Part shown: positions 1-4,613 of the stretch, one piece after another
Layout of the letters: the number at the start of each line of letters is the position of its first letter
Position numbering within the stretch: position 1 is the stretch's first letter
Assembly (NCBI GenBank): GCA_030691805.1
Contig: JAUYDP010000150.1
Location: forward strand, 1 to 6,765
Direction: 5' to 3'
DNA length: 6,765 nt
Origin: Dehalococcoidia bacterium
GTDB lineage: Bacteria > Chloroflexota > Dehalococcoidia > JAUYDP01
Notes under the pieces: model-generated
What the model was told of the DNA's origin: nothing
Seen by the model: only the letters and a program-made list of their open reading frames with translations
Databases searched by the model: none
Made by a program: the position numbers and the translations under genes

Positions 1-328
1 TCCAGTAGATGGCCAGGTCCTGAAGGGCTTCTACCGTATTCTTGACCTGGAAGACCGTTGGTCGTGGAGCGTCGGGGTCGAGGTCCACCGGCCTTACTAA
101 CAATAGCCCCTTTGCCCCTCGCGCCACAGCCTGAGTGGCAAAATCATGTCCGTCTACTCTTTCTCCCTTCATTGCCACAAAAAGGCAGCCGGTCATTACC
201 TCCCTTGAATCAGTTGCAACGCTGCTAAAGAAGTCTTCTCCAACGCCGGAAGGAGTAAATTTTACTATGGTCTTTCCCAGGGCTTGTAGCACATCCCTGG
301 TAGAGATTCCTTTCAACGCCAGCCTCAA
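1..328 (-). CDS. murF: MurF, UDP-MurNAc-tripeptide--D-Ala-D-Ala ligase, N-terminal part (runs off left edge)
   Basis: This is the first 109 codons of a Mur ligase. MurF is the cytoplasmic ATP-dependent enzyme that adds D-Ala-D-Ala to UDP-MurNAc-tripeptide, the last step of soluble peptidoglycan precursor synthesis. Only the N-terminal uridine-nucleotide-binding domain is visible; the ATP-binding and C-terminal domains lie outside. Seen: a DSR motif (residues 40-42), then LFVAMKGERVDGHDF (49-63), then VFQVKNTVEALQDLA (92-106). The pattern LFVA.KGE..DGHDF followed by V..T.EALQDLA is typical of MurF; MurE normally has a PG-type motif in place of KGE. MurE is the main alternative. The start is uncertain. 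TTG at 328 would overlap the ftsI stop by 4 nt (TTGA). TTG at 316 has a better spaced GAGG upstream. Either gives tight coupling to ftsI. No murE lies between ftsI and this gene. Confidence 0.85.
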   Translation of the reverse strand, partial: MRLALKGISTRDVLQALGKTIVKFTPSGVGEDFFSSVATDSREVMTGCLFVAMKGERVDGHDFATQAVARGAKGLLLVRPVDLDPDAPRPTVFQVKNTVEALQDLAIYW

Positions 329-2058
329 TTCTTAACCCCCGGCGCAGCGGTCAAGGCTCCCGACGGAGGAACACGTAGGTAGACAAGCATCTGTTCAGCC
401 ATGCTGCGGTAGATTGGGGAGGCAACGACGCTGCCCCATGGATCATCCTTGGGTTCATCAATCTTGATAAAGATAATGAACCTGGGGTCCTCGATGGGGC
501 CGAAACCTATAAAGGATGCGATGGTGGCGTTGGAATACCCAGTGGCGCTGAGGGCTTGAGCTGTCCCGGTTTTACCGGCCATGTCATAACCAGGGACCAT
601 GGCCAGTTTTGTCAACCCCTCTTCCACCACCTTCTTCAACATGCCGGTGAGGGTCTTGGCAACCTCAGGGGTAATGACCCGGCGCACTTCCACTGGACGA
701 AAAACACGGACCCCGTTGGGCGTCACGATCTTCTCTACAAGGTATGGTCGCATAAGCTTGCCACCATTGGCAACTGCCGATACCGCGGTGATCATCTGTA
801 GCGGGCTTACGTTAATAGCCTGTCCAAAGCTGTTAGTAGCAAGGTCTACGGGTGACCAGTCTTGATCGTCTGGCGTGCGGTATTGTCCGGCCGCCTCTCC
901 GTTGGTATCAATGCTGGTAGGCTGTCCAAACCCGAAGGCTTTCACGTATTTGTAGAAAGGCTCCGGCCCTAGCAAATCGCTAACCCATACCACGCCAACA
1001 TTGATGCTATTCTTGAGGACGTCGGTCATGGTCACCTGGCCGTTACCCCGGCCGTCCCAGTTGGTGATAGTCCAGCCGTACTTGACCACATAGCCCTTGT
1101 CGAACATGGTGGTCTGAGGGGTTATCTTGCCCTCTTGCAGCGCCGCGGCCATGGTGATGATCTTAAAAGTGGACCCCGGCTCATACATATCGCTGACGGC
1201 CCGGTTACGCATCCGATCCAGTTGGGATGTGTCCCCCAGGTTAGGCTGGGTCAGGTCGAAGGCGGGCCGGTTAGCCATGGCCAGAATAGCCCCTGTCTTG
1301 GGATCCATGACGATTATCGTGGCGCTCTTTGGCTGGTGCTTCTTCATGGCCTGGTCAAGCTCCTTTTCCGCCAGGCGCTGTATAAAGCGATCAATAGTAA
1401 GGAAGATGTCCGCGCCTTCCTGGGAAGCCTCCCGTTCACGAAAGCCCAACGGGATCTCGTTCCCGACTGAGTCCCGTTCATAGATAATGGTCCCGCTCTT
1501 GCCAGCGAGGTCAGAATTATAATATGCTTCTAGCCCCATCAGGCCCTTCTGGTCTTTGCCTACGATTCCAAGCACGGTGGATGCCAGGTTTCCTTCTGGG
1601 TAATTCCGATGCGCCGCCTTTTCTACCTTAATACCCGGTAGGCCGAGGTCCAGTATCTTGTTTCCAAGGTCGTACGCTACACCGGCCTGGAGCAGCGCCG
1701 GCTGAGTCCTCGCCTGGGAATGCAGCGCCAGGAACTTTTCCTCCGGCACCTGGAGAAGCGAATTGACGGTCTTAGCAGTCTTAGAGAGAAGATCGCTGGA
1801 TTTGATGGTACCCGGCGCTACAAAGATGTCATAAAGAGTGGTAGTTGCAGCTAGGGGATGTCCGTTCCGGTCCCTGATTGCGCCGCGATGGGCCAACAGG
1901 TCCTTCCTACCCCAATGTTCGTCCAGGGCGATAGCCTTGAAGTAATCATGTTGCACCAGTTGGATGCCGGCCGTCTGCGCGAGCAGGGCCAGACCACCAA
2001 GTGCGATGAGGCCAATGAGAACGACCAGGCGACGATAGCGGATGGCTCCGTCCTTCAC
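325..2058 (-). CDS. ftsI: FtsI/PBP2B-like class B penicillin-binding protein, septal transpeptidase
   Basis: A 577-aa monofunctional transpeptidase that cross-links septal peptidoglycan and works with an FtsW-type glycosyltransferase. From the N-terminus: a short basic cytoplasmic tail, one membrane segment (about 11-33), the PBP dimerisation region (about 55-215, with RGAIRDRNG near 58-66) and the transpeptidase domain (about 240-562). Active-site motifs are visible: STFK (nucleophile Ser296, Lys299), SxN as SIN (351-353) and KTGT (496-499). There is no C-terminal PASTA domain; the protein ends soon after the catalytic domain. I chose GTG at 2058 because it overlaps the ftsL stop as GTGA and has GGAG six bases upstream, typical of translational coupling. 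A longer frame from GTG 2103 would overlap ftsL by 49 nt and has no better ribosome site. SpoVD is a paralogue of the same family, but an ordinary vegetative FtsI fits this gene order. Confidence 0.95.
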   Translation of the reverse strand: MKDGAIRYRRLVVLIGLIALGGLALLAQTAGIQLVQHDYFKAIALDEHWGRKDLLAHRGAIRDRNGHPLAATTTLYDIFVAPGTIKSSDLLSKTAKTVNSLLQVPEEKFLALHSQARTQPALLQAGVAYDLGNKILDLGLPGIKVEKAAHRNYPEGNLASTVLGIVGKDQKGLMGLEAYYNSDLAGKSGTIIYERDSVGNEIPLGFREREASQEGADIFLTIDRFIQRLAEKELDQAMKKHQPKSATIIVMDPKTGAILAMANRPAFDLTQPNLGDTSQLDRMRNRAVSDMYEPGSTFKIITMAAALQEGKITPQTTMFDKGYVVKYGWTITNWDGRGNGQVTMTDVLKNSINVGVVWVSDLLGPEPFYKYVKAFGFGQPTSIDTNGEAAGQYRTPDDQDWSPVDLATNSFGQAINVSPLQMITAVSAVANGGKLMRPYLVEKIVTPNGVRVFRPVEVRRVITPEVAKTLTGMLKKVVEEGLTKLAMVPGYDMAGKTGTAQALSATGYSNATIASFIGFGPIEDPRFIIFIKIDEPKDDPWGSVVASPIYRSMAEQMLVYLRVPPSGALTAAPGVKN

Positions 2059-2498
2059 GACTTGCTCCAAAGCGGGCTTACCAGATCCAGGATAGCCTGC
2101 CACCAGGGATCAGCGTTATTGGCCTTCGGTATTGGATTCGTGGATTTCCCACCTGTCCCTGCGCCCGGTTGAAGGGTACTGGCCACCAATACTGGTATGG
2201 TTTCCTTGGCCGGCGCCATCTTTAGCCGGGTGGTAGCTTCTGCTTCAATTCGCGCCAGCGATTGGAGGTAGGCCATCTCTGCCTCGACGCGATAGTTGTT
2301 CTCTTGCCAGTTCAGCCTCAGGTCTTCCAGACGCTGTACCTCATAAGCCATGGATGCCACTCCACTGATTTGCACCATCAACATGAGGCTAGTCATACCT
2401 AGAATGGCGGCGGAGATGTTAAGAATCGCGGATAGACTCCGATGCCGGGGAAATCGTCCCAGCAAGGACTTGGGAACGGACATAGGACTCACCGGCAC
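2055..2498 (-). CDS. ftsL: FtsL/DivIC-like bitopic septum protein
   Basis: A small single-pass membrane protein placed between rsmH and ftsI, the position of ftsL. With GTG 2498 it has 147 residues: a basic cytoplasmic tail (1-21, with KSLLGRFPRHR), one transmembrane segment (about 22-45), a charged heptad-like helix (about 50-92, LEDL...ENNYRVEAEMAYLQSLARIEAEA) and a proline/glycine-rich tail ending in a Trp-containing segment. This is the topology of FtsL, which binds DivIC/FtsB and DivIB/FtsQ and helps activate FtsW/FtsI at the septum. Sequence in this family is poorly conserved, so the call rests on topology and position. The C-terminal tail after the coiled coil (about 55 residues) is longer than in many FtsL proteins. 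Its stop overlaps the ftsI start. The start is unsettled: GTG 2498, GTG 2492 and ATG 2483 (with GGTGA five bases upstream) are all possible, and the strongest ribosome site lies further upstream at 2541-2547. Confidence 0.85.
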   Translation of the reverse strand: MPVSPMSVPKSLLGRFPRHRSLSAILNISAAILGMTSLMLMVQISGVASMAYEVQRLEDLRLNWQENNYRVEAEMAYLQSLARIEAEATTRLKMAPAKETIPVLVASTLQPGAGTGGKSTNPIPKANNADPWWQAILDLVSPLWSKS

Positions 2499-2540
2499 CG
2501 CATAAACCTCGGCTACTTGAAGTCTGCCATTTTTCAGTTG

Positions 2541-2547
2541 CCCTCCT
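2541..2547 (-). promoter_or_regulatory. Strong Shine-Dalgarno (AGGAGGG) not matched to a standard ftsL start
   Basis: In the rsmH/ftsL spacer the minus strand reads AGGAGGG, the best ribosome-binding match in the dcw genes here. Three bases downstream is CTG (2537-2535), in frame with ftsL and open into it. Ten bases downstream is ATG (2530-2528), but that frame ends after five codons (MADFK, then stop). So the site either serves a rare CTG start of a longer FtsL or translates a five-codon leader. An indel in the sequence is a third possibility. Confidence 0.6.
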
Positions 2548-2562
2548 GGCGTTGGCTTTGGG

Positions 2563-2575
2563 GGGGCGGAGCCCC
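2563..2575 (-). repeat. Short GC hairpin at the rsmH stop
   Basis: GGGGC and GCCCC separated by three bases form a 5-bp GC stem that ends within the rsmH stop codon; a run of C follows on the minus strand. No T-tract follows, so it is not a usual intrinsic terminator. It may be a weak RNA hairpin between rsmH and ftsL or chance in GC-rich sequence. Confidence 0.3.
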
Positions 2576-3531
2576 TACAGTCTCTCGGCTACTCTAAGTT
2601 TGGCGCTTCGGCTTCGCGGGTTGGCCCTGGTCTCTTCGTCGGTTGGCGTAACAGGGTCTTTGGTTATAATCCGCAGCGATGGGGAATGCCCGCATACACA
2701 GATGGGGACCTTGGGCGGGCAGAGGCACCCTGAGGATTCCCGACGGAAGAAGTCTTTGACCAGTCCATCTTCCAGGGAGTGGAAGCTTATGATTGCGATA
2801 CGACCTCCGGGTTTGAGGAGCTTTACGGCCTGAGGAAGGGCCGCTACCAGGACATCGAATTCCCGGTTGACGGCTATCCGCAGGGCCATAAAGGTGCGAG
2901 TCGCTGGGTGAATGCGACGGCGTTGGAGGTCACGACCTCGAGCGGGTATCGCCCGTTCCACCAGCCAGGCCAATTGGCTGGTGGTGAGGACCGGACGGTT
3001 GGCGATGATGAACCGGGCGATGCGGCGGCTGAATCGTTCCTGACTGAAGCGGAACAATGTGTCGGCCAGTTCTCGCTCTGGCAGGTAGTTGGCTAGATCG
3101 GCAGCCGTTACCTGCTGGCGCTTGTCAAAACGCATGTCCAGAGGGGCGTCGTGTTGGAAGCTGAAGCCCCTCTCAGGGTCTTCCAGAAGGTCGGAAGACA
3201 CACCAAGGTCAAAGAGAATACCATCGGCCGGGTAAAAGCCGCTGCTTATGGCCACTTCCTCAACCCGGTCGAAGTTTTCATTGGCAAGTAGGAAACGCCC
3301 ACGCATGTCTTCAAGATGCTGTGCTGCCCGGTCTATAGCCTGTGGGTCCAGGTCCAGTCCTAGAAGGCGTCCTGAAGGGCTGCTGGACTCCAGAATAGGT
3401 CGAGCATGGCCGGCTCCACCAACCGTGCAATCTACATAGATTCCCCTCTCCCTGACGGCCAGGGCCTGGAGGACCTCGTTTAACATTACCGGGATATGTG
3501 CTCTCTCGATGGCCAGATTCCCTACCGCCAT
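2575..3531 (-). CDS. rsmH: RsmH (MraW), 16S rRNA m4C1402 N4-methyltransferase
   Basis: A 318-aa SAM-dependent enzyme that N4-methylates C1402 of 16S rRNA in the ribosomal P site; it is commonly the second gene of dcw clusters. Family signatures in order: HIPVMLNEVL (12-21), the SAM-binding loop VDCTVGGAGHA (33-43, usually DGTLGGGGH, so Cys35 and Val37 are variants), DLDPQAI (60-66), DGILFDLGVSS (103-113), RGFSF...LDMRFD (121-136), ERFSRRIARFI (165-175), HPATRTFMALRIAVNREF (208-225), IISFHSLED (247-255), a Cys cluster CLCPPKVPICVCG (269-281) and the C-terminal NPRSRSAKLRVAERL. Length and motifs are complete. The ATG starts two bases after the mraZ stop, so translation is probably coupled; no strong Shine-Dalgarno is seen, only a purine-rich GAGAG about eight bases upstream. 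A 76-nt spacer separates it from ftsL. Confidence 0.97.
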   Translation of the reverse strand: MAVGNLAIERAHIPVMLNEVLQALAVRERGIYVDCTVGGAGHARPILESSSPSGRLLGLDLDPQAIDRAAQHLEDMRGRFLLANENFDRVEEVAISSGFYPADGILFDLGVSSDLLEDPERGFSFQHDAPLDMRFDKRQQVTAADLANYLPERELADTLFRFSQERFSRRIARFIIANRPVLTTSQLAWLVERAIPARGRDLQRRRIHPATRTFMALRIAVNREFDVLVAALPQAVKLLKPGGRIAIISFHSLEDGLVKDFFRRESSGCLCPPKVPICVCGHSPSLRIITKDPVTPTDEETRANPRSRSAKLRVAERL

Positions 3532-3533
3532 AT

Positions 3534-3950
3534 CTACACGCTCTCTGCCAACTGCGAGGCCTCCTGGTCTACGATAGCCCGTTCAGTAGACCAGAGGTTC
3601 TTGTCCCAGATCTCCAGGCAACTGTTCACTCCTACAACAATGACCTCGCCATTGGTCTGGGCGTAATCTCTAAGTTGTGGAGGTATCAGTACCCTGCCTT
3701 GCCCGTCAAGGTCTTGCTGAAAGGCGTTGGAGAAAGTGCTACGGTTGATACGCCGGACCTTGATCTGAGTTGTCGGGAGCGATCCCAGTCTTTCAGCGAC
3801 CTTGTTCCATTCTCCAATTGGATAGACGTTGATACATTTTTCGTAACCCCTTGAAAGCACGACCCCGGCCTCAAAGGCGTCACGGAAGCGGGCAGGTATT
3901 GCTACTCTTCCCTTCTGGTCTATGCTATGATAGTATTCGCCTAGGAACAA
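3534..3950 (-). CDS. mraZ: MraZ, dcw-cluster transcriptional regulator
   Basis: A 138-aa MraZ with two AbrB/SpoVT-like halves, each with the family DxxxR motif: DQKGR (11-15) followed by VAIPARFRDAF, and DGQGR (82-86) followed by VLIPPQLRDYA. MraZ forms ring-shaped oligomers and binds tandem repeats ahead of its own gene, repressing the dcw operon in E. coli; it is reported as an activator in Mycoplasma. I chose the TTG at 3950 because it gives the typical N-terminus (MFLGEYYHSID) and follows AAGGTGG at normal spacing. The longer GTG frame from 3989 would begin inside the operator repeats and add 13 atypical residues (Gly/His-rich). It is the first gene of the operon. The matching operator repeats upstream (3982-4011) strongly support autoregulation. 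Confidence 0.96.
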   Translation of the reverse strand: MFLGEYYHSIDQKGRVAIPARFRDAFEAGVVLSRGYEKCINVYPIGEWNKVAERLGSLPTTQIKVRRINRSTFSNAFQQDLDGQGRVLIPPQLRDYAQTNGEVIVVGVNSCLEIWDKNLWSTERAIVDQEASQLAESV

Positions 3951-3981
3951 GGATCCACCTTGATGCTCATGAGATGCACCT

Positions 3982-4011
3982 GTCCCCACTTCCCGCCACT
4001 TTATCCCACTT
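3982..4011 (-). promoter_or_regulatory. MraZ box: three phased 10-bp repeats
   Basis: On the minus strand three contiguous 10-mers read AAGTGGGATA, AAGTGGCGGG and AAGTGGGGAC. Each carries a TGGGN-like unit (the middle one is TGGCG), with five bases between units, as described for MraZ binding sites in E. coli and close to the AAAGTG repeats in Mycoplasma. The array starts directly after the candidate -10 and so covers roughly -6 to +24 of the predicted transcript start. Bound MraZ should block RNA polymerase. The 10-bp period puts all units on one face of the helix. Confidence 0.9.
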
Positions 4012-4040
4012 AACCTATCACATTTTTACCATAATTACAA
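4012..4040 (-). promoter_or_regulatory. Candidate sigma70-type promoter of the mraZ operon
   Basis: On the minus strand TTGTAA (4040-4035) and TAGGTT (4017-4012) are separated by 17 bases, close to the TTGACA/TATAAT layout. The -35 is good (four of six); the -10 is weaker (first two and last bases match). The predicted start is near 4005, giving a leader of about 55 bases before the mraZ TTG. Its place right next to the MraZ box supports it. Confidence 0.6.
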
Positions 4041-4052
4041 GGGTTTTTCCTT

Positions 4053-4069
4053 CGAGTTTTTAAAACTCG
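4053..4069. promoter_or_regulatory. 17-bp operator-like inverted repeat upstream of the mraZ promoter
   Basis: CGAGTTTT and AAAACTCG form a perfect 8-bp inverted repeat around one central T. It lies 12 bp upstream of the mraZ -35, where an activator or second regulator could bind as a dimer. A 7-mer, TAAAACT, also repeats at 4061 and 4071 with a 10-bp period. No T-tract or gene end nearby suggests a terminator. The regulator is unknown. Confidence 0.4.
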
Positions 4070-4096
4070 CTAAAACTGTTCAATTCAAAGGACTGT

Positions 4097-4121
4097 AGAG
4101 ACGCCCCGGTGGGGCGTCTCT
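4097..4121. repeat. Perfect 11-bp-stem palindrome, REP-like hairpin
   Basis: AGAGACGCCCC, a GGT loop, then the exact complement GGGGCGTCTCT. The stem is perfect and GC-rich. It is followed on the plus strand by more CT repeats (CTCTCTG), not by T. It sits between two divergently transcribed genes, where no terminator is needed, and has no U-tract on either side. This suggests a dispersed palindromic repeat of the kind found in intergenic DNA of many bacteria. Copy number cannot be judged from one window. Confidence 0.7.
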
Positions 4122-4130
4122 CTCTCTGTA

Positions 4131-4259
4131 TAGCGTAACCGTCGCTTTCTAATGGCTGATTCTGTGGGGAGAAGTGGGGAACCCCAGGTTGTTCCATAGA
4201 GGACAACACCCATACACACCACGGCAGGTTGCGTTAGAAAAAACGTAACGGTGATGCTA
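4131..4259. repeat. Imperfect inverted repeat flanking part of the divergent region
   Basis: The left arm (4131-4153) starts TAGCGTAACCGT and ends TTTCTAAT. The reverse complement of the right arm (4234-4259) starts TAGCATCACCGT and ends TTTCTAAC, with about four extra bases inside. Ten of the first 12 bases and a run of seven (TTTCTAA) match. The arms enclose about 80 bp. This could be the remains of a small non-autonomous element (MITE-like) or paired regulator half-sites. The match is modest and no target duplication was found. Confidence 0.3.
4161..4180 (+). promoter_or_regulatory. Second MraZ-box-like pair facing the MoxR block
   Basis: Two adjacent 10-mers, TCTGTGGGGA and GAAGTGGGGA, place TGGGG units at 4165-4169 and 4175-4179 with a five-base spacer, the MraZ spacing. 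The second 10-mer is identical to a 10-mer in the mraZ operator (3983-3992, opposite strand). A -10-like TCTAAT lies just upstream (4148-4153) but with no good -35. There are two units rather than three; a TGGCT at 4153 is two bases out of phase. It points toward the small ORF and MoxR genes. Confidence 0.45.
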
Positions 4260-4276
4260 CCATAGGGAAAACGTAA
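4240..4276 (+). repeat. Pair of AAAACGTAA direct repeats upstream of the small ORF
   Basis: AAAACGTAA occurs at 4240-4248 and again at 4268-4276, start-to-start distance 28 bp. Similarity continues weakly beyond (CGGTGATGC against GGGGGTGACGC). The second copy runs into the ribosome site of the small ORF. It may be a local duplication or a pair of binding sites. Confidence 0.4.
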
Positions 4277-4289
4277 GGGGGTGACGCAG

Positions 4290-4475
4290 GTGCCGGACAT
4301 CGAAGAAAGGCTCTTGGTTCTGGAACAGACCGTAAAAGCTTACCGGGAATTCCTGACCCACATTGTTAAGCTTCTATTGGAGAAAAATATCCTAAACCAA
4401 GAAGAGCTTCATGAGGCTTGGGCTGGGGTTATTGCCGCGATAAAAAACCAAGAGGAGGCCAGGAACAAAGGATGA
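4290..4475 (+). CDS. Small conserved-looking protein of unknown function, 61 aa
   Basis: A short acidic, helix-rich soluble protein that I do not recognise. GTG 4290 is chosen because AAGGGGGTGA lies at ideal spacing, five bases before it; an in-frame GTG at 4281 falls inside that ribosome site. The sequence begins MPDIEERLLVLEQTVKAY and shows a leucine/isoleucine heptad-like pattern through about residue 36 (LLVLEQTV...FLTHIVKLLLEKNIL), then EELHEAWAGVIAAIKNQEEA. There is no signal peptide, membrane segment or cysteine. The visible pattern suggests an amphipathic coiled-coil or helical hairpin that may oligomerise or bind a partner. The strong ribosome site and the coding character argue that it is real. 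It precedes the MoxR gene by 138 bp on the same strand and could share transcripts with it, though a separate promoter candidate lies between. Confidence 0.7.
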   Translation: MPDIEERLLVLEQTVKAYREFLTHIVKLLLEKNILNQEELHEAWAGVIAAIKNQEEARNKG

Positions 4476-4518
4476 CGTAATGGCGATTCTCATTGGCGTT
4501 TGCTCGATTACGATGAGT

Positions 4519-4548
4519 TTGCAATAGGCAGGCATTTGCAGATAAAAT
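4519..4548 (+). promoter_or_regulatory. Candidate promoter for the MoxR/DUF58 genes
   Basis: TTGCAA (4519-4524) and TAAAAT (4543-4548) are 18 bases apart, matching four of six and five of six of the sigma70-type consensus. The predicted start, around 4555, falls in a perfect 10-bp palindrome, GGATATATCC (4549-4558), a possible operator. The leader to the MoxR GTG would be about 60 bases. Nothing else stands out in the 138-bp gap except a 15-codon ORF at 4480, which is not supported. Confidence 0.5.
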
Positions 4549-4613
4549 GGATATATCCCTAGTTGAAGCCCTATAGCAACAATCCTCAAAACGATAAAGC
4601 AGGAGGTGGGGCA

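Noticed and set aside
1127..1483. Plus-strand ORFs of 111-118 codons inside ftsI
   Set aside because: They are antisense to the catalytic domain of FtsI, overlap each other in different frames and match nothing recognisable.
2058..2103. Longer ftsI start at GTG 2103
   Set aside because: It would overlap ftsL by 49 nt and add 15 residues (AGYPGSGKPALEQV region) that duplicate coding of the ftsL end. GTG 2058 has a GTGA overlap and GGAG at good spacing.
3950..3989. Longer mraZ start at GTG 3989
   Set aside because: It lies inside the MraZ operator repeats and close to the predicted transcript start, and the added residues do not resemble MraZ. TTG 3950 has AAGGTGG and the family N-terminus.
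4097..4121. Hairpin read as an intrinsic terminator
   Set aside because: No T-tract follows on either strand and no gene ends toward it; both neighbours are transcribed away from it.
4085..4300. Minus-strand 71-codon ORF across the divergent region
   Set aside because: It runs through the hairpin and control sites, lacks a credible ribosome site and has no coding character.
4480..4527. 15-codon ORF (MAILIGVC...) after the small ORF
   Set aside because: Too short to support. The AGGAGG upstream at 4453 is over 20 bases away and lies within the end of the small ORF.
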